DNA of 64,000 nucleotides from Solen grandis (GCA_021229015.1 CM037788.1:46911520-46975519); one strand, 5' to 3'. Shown: positions 23,456-34,804, counted from the stretch's first letter. Program-made: numbers and translations. Notes: a model not told the origin generated them from the letters alone.

Positions 23456-23917
23456 ACTAAGACAGACCTTAAAAATATTAAACATTTGCAAGCAGTCTGG
23501 ACAGGTATTAATTAACAGTATTATATCATTCCATATAACTTGCAAAATTACTTTTTAAACATTTTTTTTTCAAAGATCTGCTGTCTGTTGGAACTTTTTC
23601 TAGTGCACAAGGTCTTTATGGGCACAAAACATTTAGCTTTCCCCTTAGAGTGCTTGGGGTGCACATGCACAGTACTCTCTGAATTTACAAATCCATCAAT
23701 CAGTCTATAAAAGTTCTTTTTAACAAATACAGTGTATGTGAAGCCAAAAGTTAATATGTCATTAAAGTAATCTCAATCAGGGAAATTTCATCATGTCTGA
23801 AATTCACATTGTCAACATCACATGATACAAACATGTCTGTGATGTCATGCCATTAGATAAGTGGCATGATATTGGTGAACTGTCTTATATATACAGAGCA
23901 ATAAAGAAGAGAAACCG
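23456..23917. other. No gene or recognisable repeat
   Basis: Only short frames; nothing recognised. Confidence 0.5.
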
Positions 23918-25035
23918 GCTGCAGTGGCCAAGTGGTTAGAGTATTTCTCTCAAATATATCACCCTTGGGTTTGTCAAGAACATAGTAATTTGTGCTGTTC
24001 TATGAATTCTGGCCTGAGGAAAATCAAAATATGCAAAGGCATATATAAAGGCCTAAATATTTAAGTACTGGTAACCATTATTAGAAAGAGATTTGTGTGA
24101 ACAGTCTGTTAGCTCAACCCCTTATAAGCCAGGGATCTTGGGTTCAAATCCTGCTCTGGTACACTATATAAATATCATATCCCAGGAGAGTGATAGCACA
24201 TACTGTCGATCTGAGATTGGTACTAGTAACTCTTTGTCATGGTACAAATAACTCATAACAGGAGAAAACTATGCATAAGTGACTGGATAGCTCTGTTGGT
24301 AAAGCATTCCTGATATCCAAAGGTCCTGGGTTCATGTCTTGGTCAGACTGCACATTTTTCTTAACTTGTGACATATGAAGCCCAACATCACCGGGCTGCA
24401 TGTGATCAGAGATCATATTCATCTTGTTCAGTTTGGCAGGGAGTATGACATGGTACCCAATAACTCACAACAGGGAAGAAATCATTACACTGTGTGTAAA
24501 CGATCAGGTAGTTCCGTCAGTACAGGTAATTACCTTTTAAGGGTAAGGTCCCGTGTTCAGTTCCCAGGCAGGAGGTACATTTTTCTCACCATAACATTTA
24601 TCTATGGTAGATTTCTGTATGTGATCCTGTAGCTTACCCATCCCTTTGATCAAGGATCTCAGATTCAAATCCTGGTGTGGTCTGTTACATCTCATTTGAA
24701 TCATTAGCAATAACTCACAATAGAAGAGAATCACGTCTATGAGGCCAGGAAGCTCATCTGATAGGGTCGCCTGGGAAAGGTCCCAGTAAAGCATCTCAGT
24801 CAGGCTGCACATTTTTCTCAACCTGTGACATTTGGAACACAATTTCAGCAATGGCTTAAGTGCTGTGAGGTTCTCTGGATCCATTTGGAAGTATGTCACG
24901 GTACCAATAACTCACAATAGATGAGAATCATGTGTAAGCTGCCACCACTGGTAGCTCAGTTGGTAAGTAAAGGCTCCAAGTTTGAGTCTCAGCCAGGCTG
25001 CACTTTTTTCACCCTGTGACAAGTAGGTTTCATTC
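23918..25035 (+). repeat. Tandem array of tRNA-like (SINE-head-like) units
   Basis: About five units at intervals of roughly 195-230 bp. Each carries an A-box-like stretch (TGGCCAAGTGG, TAGCTCAACC, TAGCTCTGTTGG, TAGCTCAGTTGG), a B-box-like stretch (GGTTCAAATCC at ~24142, GGTTCATGTCT, TTCAGTTCCC, GATTCAAATCC, TTTGAGTCTC), then GGCTGCACATTTTTCTCA with CTGTGACATTTGG, and ends before CAATAACTCACAATAG. The A/B spacing matches a tRNA core in the best units. All are decayed, and none has a full tRNA cloverleaf, so these are not tRNA genes. Confidence 0.7.
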
Positions 25036-25311
25036 TTGGCAAGCTCTAGTAAACAATCAGCAAAAGAAATCTATAGATAAGAAATGGACTCAAAAGCATG
25101 AGAGTCATCTAAATTGAAATTTGGTAACACTTGTAGACTAAAATATGGAGAGTAAGATAAATAAATAAGTAGATGTAGATCTAAACAACTAAATTACAAA
25201 AGAAACAAAACATTACTGTTTTGAATCTAAAACAGGGCCAAACTCACCAGTGTAAATCAGCATATTCAAGATGATTTTTTCTATTTATAAGGAAATCAAA
25301 TGATAAACCAG
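25036..25311. other. No gene or recognisable repeat
   Basis: Spacer between two arrays. Confidence 0.4.
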
Positions 25312-26275
25312 AGTTTTCAATTATTTTTTCTATTTGTTGCCATGGCAACCAGAGTTCTTCATGGATCAACTTTATTTGAGCAATTTTTGTAGAGACCCAC
25401 CCAAGGTGTCAGCGGTTTCAAGGAGTTTCAAAGTTTTCAATTATTTTTTCTATTTGTTGCCATGGCAACCGAGTTCTTCATGGATCAACTTTATTTGAGC
25501 AATTTTTGTAGAGGCCGACCCAAGGATCACACATGCCAAGTTTTATCAAATTCTGTCCAGCGGTTTCAGAGGAGATGATTTTCAAAGTTTTCAATTAGTT
25601 TTTCTATTTGTTGCCATGGCAACCAGAGTTCTTCATGGATCAACTTTATTTGAGCAATTTTTGTAGAGGCCCACCTAAGGATCATACATGCCAAGTTTTA
25701 TCAAATTCTGTCCAGCGCTTTCAGAGGAGATGATTTTCAAAGTTTTCAATTAGTTTTTCTATTTGTTGCCATGGCAACCAGAGTTCTTCATGGATCGACT
25801 TTATTTGAGCAATTTTTGTAGAGGCCCACTCAAGGATCATACATGCCAAGTTTTATCAAATTCTGTCCAGCGGTTTCAGAGGAGATGATTTTCAAAGTTT
25901 TCAATTAGTTTTTCTATTTGTTGCCATGGCAACCAGAGTTCTTCATGGATCAACTTTATTTGAGCAATTTTTGTAGAGACCCACCCAAGGATCATACATG
26001 CCAAGTTTTATCAAATTCTGTCCAGCGGTTTCAGAGGAGATGATTTTCAAAGTTTTCAATTATTTTTTCTATTTGTTGCCATGGCAACCAGAGTTCTTCA
26101 TGGATCAACTTTATTTGAGCAATTTTTGTAGAGGCCGACCCAAGGATCATACATGCCAAGTTTTATCAAATTCTGTCCAGCGGTTTCAGAGGAGATGTCT
26201 TTTAAAGCAAATTGTTGACGACGGACGACGGACGGAAGGGCCCAACCCCACTTCGTGCTCTAGTGAGCTAAAAAC
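25312..26275 (+). repeat. Six 155-bp monomers with RFX-type palindromes, ending in a hairpin cap
   Basis: The perfect 14-base palindrome GTTGCCATGGCAAC starts at 25336, 25456, 25610, 25765, 25920 and 26075. Spacing is 154-155 bp except after the first, where about 35 bp are deleted. Conserved unit text includes GAGTTCTTCATGGATC, CTTTATTTGAGCAATTTTTG, AAGGATCATACATGCCAAG, TCTGTCCAGCGGTTTCAGAG. The array ends with AAATTGTTGACGACGGACG and CACTTCGTG-CTCTAGTGAGCTAAAAA. The GTGAGCTAA end and short stem look like a decayed Helitron-type 3' terminus. I associate this repeat with bivalve genomes; the class is inferred. Confidence 0.85.
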
Positions 26276-26319
26276 AATAACTAATGTATTTATGGATAAA
26301 TTCCGCAAATGCTCTTGCA

Positions 26320-26350
26320 GAGAGAGAGAGAGAGGGAGAGAAAGAGAGAA
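26320..26350. repeat. (GA)n microsatellite
   Basis: GA dinucleotides with a few interruptions. Confidence 0.85.
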
Positions 26351-26430
26351 ACTTTAAAGAGAAAAAAAAAGTGAAAAAAAAAAAAGAAATATAGAGAAAA
26401 TAACATCAGTTAAAGGTCTTTTGAGAAAAA

Positions 26431-26486
26431 AAATCGATTGTTTTTCTCCGATCGGAGAAAAGCGATCGGGGAAAAACAATCGATTT
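26431..26486. repeat. Long perfect-type hairpin with GATCG core
   Basis: Arms of 24 bases (26431-26454 and 26463-26486; AAATCGATTGTTTTTCTCCG...) pair at 23 of 24 positions around an 8-base loop. Confidence 0.85.
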
Positions 26487-26839
26487 TCCAACTTTATAGA
26501 TACATTCTTTTATATGCAACAAAACAGAGAAAGTGAGGAGAGAGAAGAGGAGAGGCAGTGAGATACATTAAAAAGTAAAAATAGGTTACTGTTTAAGTCA
26601 AAAATGAGAAAATGTTTAGATATTTTCCGTTTAAAACCGTATGTTACTTCAGTATCGGTAGACGCTTTAAATATCTGTCTTTGTTTTACCCCGATTACAC
26701 TATAATTAATCACACGAATAAATACACGCAATTAATGTCATCATCGTCATCAAAATCAATAATTATTTTGCATTCTAAGTTCAGGAGATAACAATAAACA
26801 ACCACCCAATGTTTCTGAAAAATAAAGAAGGTATCGAGA

Positions 26840-26955
26840 AAAAACGATCGTTTTTCTCCGGTCGGACTGTTGAAATTCGATCGGAAATTTCCGACAACGG
26901 ACAGGTACCGATCGATCTTTTCGTTGTCGGAGCGAATTCCGATCGGAGATGCTGA
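26840..26955. repeat. Second cluster of CGATCGG inverted repeats
   Basis: TTTTTCTCCGGTCGG echoes the hairpin at 26431. ATTCGATCGGAA pairs with a later ATTCCGATCGGA, and CCGACAACG pairs with CGTTGTCGG. Confidence 0.7.
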
Positions 26956-27865
26956 TTTTTAAATCGCTGTATCTTTTTTATTTATGGATGGATTTTCTTG
27001 AAGATACTATTTTTGGAAACTGGAAACTATGTTCTTTCAGAATATATATGGGTGAATAGTGTATAGGCATTAGTGTCGCTTAAAGTTTATGGAAAAAACC
27101 GACGTTCCATAAATTCACCGACGCGGGTTTTACACAGAATCTACCAGAATAATTTTTAAAGTTTAATTCAACTTAACATTTAGTGATATTCAATTAATCC
27201 CAAAACTGCCAAAATTTGCGTTTTGCAAATGTGGGGTGTATACAAGTATATACATTTCCTAAGCATATATTTCACGCCGTACTTCGGTATATGCAGTGTA
27301 ATTTCTGGCTTAACATCTAATTAATAACATGTCTATTTTCTTTCATCGCAGAAACACAAAAATGTGTGCTACCCAAGCACACATGAGAGTAATTTGATAT
27401 GGCTTATCGGGACTGATCTGCAGTTTGTGGGGATAATAAGTAGATCTTGCTGTGAGAAGCGTTATTATAGTTTCATGGTCAATAAATATTTGCATGGTTG
27501 GTGCCTGTAACTGTATAAGAAAAACTGGGATGTTTATGTAGAAAGCCGTCGTTATAAGTATGATTATATTCTTTGATTCTCCATTTTACGGCTGTGCATT
27601 CTTCTGAGCAATGTTCATAAAAAGCTCATATTAAAACAAGAATAATCAATTGCTGTAATTCAAACCTTGAAACATGCCAAACTATCGTAGACATTTTCTA
27701 TTTTCAAAACATTCAAGACACATACATGAAACGTTCAATCCACGTTGATTTTATCAGTCTAAAAAAATATATATGAAGTAACTAAATATTGTAGTTGTTA
27801 TCTATGTCTTGGACGAAATAATACCGACATTACATATCAAAGTCTGATAATTTTGGTGATATTGA
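26956..27865. other. No gene or recognisable repeat
   Basis: Nothing recognised. Confidence 0.5.
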
Positions 27866-28062
27866 AGTGTGTTACCACACTGCAGTATCACGCCGTAGAC
27901 ATTTAGCATGATTTCACATCAAATAACATTATCATGACACCGGGGCAACCAGACCAGGAGAGACAAATAAATATGCCTAGCGCCAAGCAAGGGAGCTACA
28001 CTGGTATCATATTTTGCGACTTAAGTATGTCGGACTGGGGATCGAAACCACGACCTCCTGAG
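27866..28062 (-). mobile_element. SINE-B copy, decayed
   Basis: Matches the minus-strand reading of the complete copy at 39558: ACTGCAGTATCACGCCGTAGACAT, CATTATC-TGACACC, CCTAGCGCCAAGCAAGGGAG, then GGGGATCGAAACCACGACCTC at the tRNA-like head (B box on the minus strand). Confidence 0.75.
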
Positions 28063-28484
28063 TGTAACAATGAATTTTCATCACTCTTTTTATCAATCTG
28101 AAAAAATATGACATTGTGTGTTTTTGTCTTGTGCGAATCTTATGCTTTTGCATAAATTTAAAATTAAAATTGGATAAGTCCACGACTTCTGCTTTGATAC
28201 CTTTTGAGTTATGCCCCGGACAAAAATGGGACAGGCAAACGGGCAGACAGGCACCCAATATATTCCCCCCATATAAATATGGGAGGAGACATAATTAAAA
28301 GGAAGTACAATATAAAAAGCCAATATTAGCTTGATATCTGATCACGAGCAGCATGCATTTCATCGAGAAAACCACAGGCACATATTTAATGGGCCGTTTT
28401 GTACATGTGTCAAAGCGACACCCTTTATATTGCTGATGTGAAAGTCATATTTTAATGAACATTTCGTCATTCTGAGGCATGCAT

Positions 28485-28716
28485 CGCTGCGCTTGGACAG
28501 TATTTCAGTCATATAGCGACGTCCAGCTAATTACAGGTGGAAGAAGACACCGAATGCACGGAGGCATCCGGGTAGACCACCGACCTACCGCAAGCCAGCT
28601 GGAAGGCTTCCCTACATGCAAATCCGAATGACCCTGCCGGGATTCGAACCCAGGCGGTGAGGGGCTGAGTATGTGTTAAAATCAGCGACTTAACCCCCTC
28701 GGCCACGGAGGCCCCG
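28485..28716 (-). mobile_element. SINE-A copy, near full length
   Basis: On the minus strand the head begins GGGGCCTCCGTGGCCGAGGG (A box TGGCCGAGGGG) and has B box GGTTCGAATCC. It is followed by CGGCAGGGTCATTCGGATTT, the GAAGCCTTCCAGCTGGCTTG block, the CGGTAGGTCGGTGG block and CCACCTGTAATTAGCTGGAC to the tail. The tRNA-like head resembles a class II (Leu/Ser-like) tRNA by its long variable region, which is inference. Confidence 0.85.
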
Positions 28717-28831
28717 GAGACAGGATCAGTGATTTTAAATCGAATCATCGTCATGCTCACCATAAGCGGTAACAGCATGTGTGAATGGTCAGGATATTAA
28801 GAACAAGATGTTTTATTTATTGTCCGCACAA

Positions 28832-29125
28832 TATCTTGAGCAGAAATAAGCCTAGGTTTGTGAAACTTGGTAGGGACATTGCCCACGGTCAGTTGATGAT
28901 CCCTTTAAAAAATTATGGTCATTAGGTCAAAGGTCAAGAACAAAGTGACACAATGACATTTAATATAAAATCCTTTTAGACATTACTTGAGAGGGAATAA
29001 GCCTAGTAGGTTTGTGAAACTTAGTAGGGAAATTGCCAGTGGCCTGTAGATGACTCCTATGATTTTGAGGTTATAAAGTCAAAGCTCAAGGCCACAATGA
29101 CACAAATGTCATTAGAGCAGCAAGC
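28832..29125 (+). repeat. Dimeric ~152-bp repeat containing a DR1 box
   Basis: AATAAGCCTAG-GTTTGTGAAACTT-GTAGGGA-ATTGCC occurs at 28845 and again ~152 bp later at 28997, each followed by a GGTCA-rich stretch and CACAATGACA. The first unit holds AGGTCAAAGGTCA at 28924-28936, a perfect DR1; the second has a degenerate version. Confidence 0.75.
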
Positions 29126-29129
29126 CTTG

Positions 29130-29159
29130 TCGTTTGTTCGGGACAAACGAAATATCTAG
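29130..29159 (+). repeat. Hairpin plus CTAG at the start of the TGACGTCA-rich array
   Basis: TCGTTTGT / ACAAACGA stem around TCGGG, then AATAT, CTAG and TTCTTCTTATTATT. The same CTAG-TT-CTTATTATT junction recurs at 31193. Confidence 0.7.
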
Positions 29160-32100
29160 TTCTTCTTATTATTTTTTCTTCTTTTCTACGCCTTAATTTA
29201 TATATATTGAAAATTTAATGGCATATACTCCAGATACTGAAATTTCAGTTTCAATTATTTTCATTTGCCTATGACGTCACACTTAACGTTGTCTGCCAAT
29301 GTTTGTACGCGCTATACGGCCAATATTTCTGGACAGATTTTTATATAAAAAATATCACAGAATGTATATGTTACGTTCTAGTTGTGCATCCCGGTGTCCG
29401 TTTTTCTAAATTCAAAAAGTCAAATAGTCTATGGCAAATCCAAGATTCGAACCAATGACGTCAAATTTCAAATAGGTATAAAATCTCTCTGAGATGAGTT
29501 AGAAAGAAGATATTTGATGTGAATGTAAGTCACTTCGTGAATTTTACATTCTGTGAAGAAGAACGTCATTTGACATCATATGACATCATAAGGTCAAAAC
29601 GAATTCCTTAATTCTACGCATATATTTCTATATGGTTTTAGGTCCCAGGACCATGATAATTTAATGGCATATATTTCAGATAAAGAAATTTTCATTTCTA
29701 TAATTTTCTTATGCCTATGACGTCATATATTAGTTTGTACGCGATCTATATCCATTGTTTCTAAACCGATTTTCATAAAAAAGAATCTATATGTTACGTT
29801 CTAGTTGTCCATCCCCGTGTCCGTTTTTCCAAATTCGAAAGGCAAAGGTTCTATGGCTGGTCCGAGATTCGAACTATTGACGTCAAATTTCAAATACATA
29901 TAAGGTCGCTTCCAATTGATGTAGAAAGCTGATACTTGGACAGAATATATGTATCTTAGTCTTTCTTACGTTTTTAAGGCCTGTAGGCTTTATGTTTAGT
30001 TTGATTTGCATGAGATTTTAACTGAAGGTGCATCAAAAGTTCCTATGGAGCATGTCACTTCCGTTTCCGTAAAATTGCAAAGGTCAAGGTTGTATTCGAA
30101 TTATCGTTTTTTTTTTCTTTGACCTGTAATATCTCAAAACCAGTAAATATTTTATCGAGAAAGAATGTATATTATTTACAATGCTTTGAAAAGCCTTCTT
30201 TATGATATAAAAGTTTTTAAGATCGGGTTAAATGGCGAAAAAAAATTCATAAAAATTTAATCCCCAGTGCGCTTAACAATTTATATCTCAAAAACCGTTT
30301 TTTCAAGCACTTCGTTAAACCTGAGAATTTTTTTTTGTATGCGAGCAAACTACAGTTTCAAGATATTTTGTGCAACGATTTCACGTACCGTTTGAAAAAT
30401 AACGGCTAAGATGCTAATGGAGATCCAATATTCCGCGGAAAGCTTATATTTTTTACCTAGGACTGACTCTTCTCCCATCGAAATCGATTAGGAAACGAAA
30501 TACTTACGGGTAATTTTATATGCTCAAGCGGAGCCAAATGTTACCGTTTTGTCTTGGTTTTGATGCCTTTAGTGACGTCACGGTCACGTGGTATTGCTAC
30601 ACTGTAAGTTAAAGCATTTTCGGAAAATATCCTGTCAGAAAATGCAATTGCCAATTGCTAATAACAATGAAAATTGTATGGCAAATATTTCAGAACATGT
30701 CTTTTCAATTTATAACTCGTATGATGCCAGATTAGACGTCAGGTAAAATGTTTGCACGCGCTCTGCAGAATTATTTGTGAATGTTTTTTCTTGTAATTTT
30801 CACAGGTTAAGTTATGTTTTTTATTCCATGATGTAGTTTTAAAGGTTTCCCTTAGATTTTCAAAGGCCCGACGCTATTTGACGTCATGGCGTTCTTATAT
30901 GTTTTATTTTTCGTGCAATAAATTCGATGTGATGCCAGTGGTCCAGAATGATGAAAATTTATGGCATATATTTTAGATGCTGAATTTTTAAATGTTATGA
31001 TATTCATATTCTTGGAAAAAATTTCTGCAGACATTATAAATGGATGGATTTCCCTAAAATTTTCACAGTATGCAAAGGTTATGCTCTAGATTCCTAATGT
31101 TTTTTTTTCGTATTCTGTATAAATTATTTTTAATTTGATCAAGTTTTAAACGGGTTGCAGAAAGTCCTATCGTTTTCCGTGCAAATGAAAATCTAGTTTC
31201 TTATTATTATTCTCATTTCTTCTTCCTTATGAGGTTTAAATTAAAATAGGTTGCCGATGAGCAAGCAGCTTGAATTTTAACAGTAAGCAAAGTGACTTTG
31301 GCGCTTTTGATTGTTGAAAATTATGTTTTCATGTGACGTCACGTCAGAGTTGAGAAAAATTATCGATATTTTTACGCGCTCTACAGCCGTCATTTCTGGG
31401 CGGAATAGCATGATAGTTTTACAAAATGTATATATTACATTCTAGATATGCACCTCCATATACGTTTTGCAAGATTCGAAAAGGTTCTATGGTTAAACAA
31501 TCATTGGACCTGGAGATGTATTAAAGTTTTACGAAACTTACAGATAAGCTAGAAGTTTGATATTTGGCCTAAACTTGTGTCCTATCGATTTTTTTTAGAT
31601 CTACGAAGACTTACGTCACATGACGTCAAATGGCGTCATGACTCGTTAACAAACTTTTAATTAAAAAATCATGGTTTTTCAGTTCTGCGCACCTCAGTTT
31701 TTGATCGATTGCCTTAAATTTTAACTGAAAGTGCAACATAGCATCTTATTTTAAAAAATAACTTCCGTTTCCGGAAAACCAGAAAAGTCAAGATCACATG
31801 TCAATCATCGGTTTTTTCTTTGGCCTTAAATATCTAAAAAAACGATTAATATTTTACTATGGGTTAAATTTCAGATGACATTCAGTTTTTGAAGATCGGG
31901 TTTGAATCAGTTGAGTTATTTCAGGAAAAAAAATTGACGGTATCGCAAGTTCATTTAACTGCTTATATCTTAACAGATATTGAATTTTGTAAAGATTCAT
32001 AGAATTATAGGGAGAAAACGAAACAACATGAACATATTTTTGCAGATTTTTTGCAGTTTTTTCGAGGTTTAACCGTTCATATCTAAAAAATTGTTAAAGA

Positions 32101-33780
32101 TAACTTTTTATTTAAAACGTGTGAAATGTTGGGAATTCGAAGACCTTTCTAACTGTACCCAGCTTTTCAAAATTGAACAGCATATCATGAAGTTACATAA
32201 AAAAATAAGAACCAGTTTAAACCGTTCTTACTTGAATTTATGCAGGGTGTCCCAGTTATTTAATATCTTAGAAACTATTAGTATTTGAAAATAACTTAAA
32301 AATAATCGAAACATTAAGTTAAAAGTTATGGTTGGGTAGTATTTATTGAATATTTTTTGCCAATTTTTGCCAATTTTGCCAATTTTTGCAGGTTTCCTGA
32401 GGATTAACTGTCGATATCTCAAAAGCCGTTACAGATAGGTGGATACATGAGGCAAGTGAAATGATGGACTTGACTTGACTATTTGAGTTTACCGTCGCTG
32501 CGACAGTATTTCAGTCATATAGCGACGTCCAGCTAATTACAGGTGGAGGAAGACCCCAAATGCACGCAGGCATCCGGGTAGAACCACCGACCTACCGCAA
32601 GCCAGCTGGAAGGCTTCCTCACATGAAAATCCGAATGACCCTGCCGGGTTTCGAACCCACGCGGTGAGGGGCTGAGTGAGTGTTAAAGTCTGCGACTTTA
32701 CCCTCTCGGCCACGGAGGCCCCGTGAAATGATGGAAATCTCAAGACCTTTCTAATTTATGAAATCGGACATCATATGAGGAAGTTACATGAAAAATGAGC
32801 AATAATTAAATCCGTTCTTTCATGCACTTCTGCAGTTGGTCCATATCATTTGATTGCTTTTTTCTAAGTATCTATTAATTTTTGAAAATAAATTTAAAAA
32901 CATTATTTATAGCTTGATGTTGTGCTGTTTAAATGGTATTAAATGGTATGCCACAGCAGAAAGACCTTTTGGGTTTGTTATGTTTTTTTCTTCTTATTAT
33001 TATTAATATGATTCTTTCTTCAATCCTTTTGAGGTTCAAATTGAAACAGGTTGCCGATGTGCCAGGAACATGAAATTCTATCAGAGGTCACAGTGTCTTG
33101 AATGCAATAATTTTCATCGTCATATGACGGCATGTGACGTCAGGGTTGAAAATAGCAACAAAAGTTTGAAAACATTCTGCAGCGGTAGTTTAAGGTCAGA
33201 TTGACTTGATATTTTTAGGATGTAGATTTGCACGTATGTCTTTAATTTTCAAAAATCGAAAAGTTCGGGAGTTTATATCGAAACAGAGAATCGAATTTCG
33301 GTCATAAAAATATAATTTAGTGTTACAAAGGCTCTTGATGAGTTAGAACCATGAAAATTAGACATCTTATGTGACCGGAGTTTTTCTTCGTATTCTGTGA
33401 CGTCTGACGTAGTGCGACGTCATTTGACGTCAGACTGTAATAAGCAATTTTGTATTCAAATGAAGCGGTTATTAGGCCCTGCAGGATTTATTTTTTGACC
33501 GATTTGCATAATTTTCACTGAAAGTGCAGCATGTATAAAGTAACTTCCGGTTGTTGTTGTTTTTAAATCGAAAAGGTCAAGGTCATATGTTAATTATCGT
33601 TTTTTTTTTCGGCCGTAAATATCTCAAAAACGATAAATATAAATATCTCAAAAACGATAAATTTTTTTACGATTTGCATAAAATTTCAGATGGTATTTAG
33701 TTTTTGAAGATCGGGGTTGAATCGGTTGAGTTATGGCAGAAAAACGAAATGTGGACTTTTAACGAAATGAAACGATCTAG
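29160..33780 (+). repeat. Head-to-tail TGACGTCA-rich repeat units (family G)
   Basis: Three units are delimited by similar starts: 29160 (TTCTTCTTATTATTTTTTCTTC), 31197 (TTTCTTATTATTATTCTC) and about 32985 (TTCTTCTTATTATTATTAAT). The second and third starts continue with GAGGTT-AAATT-AAA-AGGTTGCCGATG. The first and third unit ends read GATCTAG or ATCTAG (31193, 33777). Shared body text includes GTACGCGCT, ATATGTTACGTTCTAGTTG, ATTCGAA-CAA-GACGTCAAATTTCAAATA, and TTTTTGAAGATCGGG. A ~447-bp sub-repeat is visible inside the first unit (29210 and 29657). No coding frames. Confidence 0.75.
32469..32722 (-). mobile_element. SINE-A copy with perfect 13-bp target-site duplication
   Basis: Flanked by GTGAAATGATGGA at 32456-32468 and 32723-32735. 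The head on the minus strand begins GGGGCCTCCGTGGCCGAGAG with A box, and the B box reads GGTTTCGAACCC on the plus strand reading of its complement, one base longer than consensus. The tail is AGTCAAGTC-like. The insertion splits a sub-repeat of family G whose uninterrupted paralogue is at about 32116-32160. Confidence 0.92.
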
Positions 33781-34804
33781 TTTCATGACTTTGAAGTTAA
33801 TCCTTATGATGTTTTCATAATTAACATACTAAGATGTGAAGTGATGCATGCTGCAAGAGATATTTGTTTAGTCCTGTGATCATGACGTCATGAATATTAA
33901 AGCAATATATCATAAAATATGCTAATTGCTGTATGAACTTTAAACATGCACGAATGCCGTAGCTTACAATGTGCAAAAGGTCCTGAAAATCTCAAGAGAT
34001 TACATCATCAAACATAGCAGATATTCATGTTTTTTCGGATATGGGCTTCTATGTGAAATCTAGCAGTATGATAAAAGAAAATTAAACGGTTATTGGGTTG
34101 CCCAAAATAAATTGCATGAGGCGGTATTTTTCCAAGGTTACGATTTATATATCTGGCCTTGAAAACATCGAGGCATGACAAGATGCAACAGCTACGTGCA
34201 CAAATAGGGAATATAGACTTTGTCGGCAGTATGTTGTCTATATCGGTTTAAGATCTGTGGATAAACCGATTTATTTCATACTTGCAATTCAAATAAGGGA
34301 CGTTTATATCCTGTTGTATACGGAGCGAAAACGATATTATTTGGGTAAACAAGATAGTCGGATCGACAGCTAGACAATATACCTATATTAAACACCTTGT
34401 ACCCATCAGGGTCGCAACTGGCACCTGGACTCCCAGCCAGATAGTGCGTAACATCCAGAACTTTCTAGCTACGCCCTTGTATATATTTCACCAAAATGTA
34501 TAAAGTAAGACAACTGGTATAGTATATTTATATTCTATTAACTATGACAACTGGCTTTCACCCACGCAAGCCGGGTATTATTACGGCATCGTATTAACTT
34601 CATTAAACGGGCTTCGTGACCTTCGGGTATTGTTCTGGAAATAAGTCGGAATGGGTCGAAAATATATCTATGGTGCTTAGTAATGATTGTGGTAAAAAGT
34701 GTTTCCTAAAAGACATATGAGACATAAATCAACCGTTGTTGATTTTTCCACAGACACTATTGCAATCATTTTGAGATTTCGTCTACGTCAGACAGACACT
34801 GCGA
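33781..34804. other. No gene; one more TGACGTCA octamer
   Basis: A TGACGTCA octamer lies at about 33884. Otherwise nothing recognised. Confidence 0.5.

Noticed and set aside
24237..24899. Frames of 61-120 codons
   Set aside because: They run through the tRNA-like array and differ between units.
26000..26357. 119-codon plus-strand frame
   Set aside because: Lies over the 155-bp array and a GA microsatellite.
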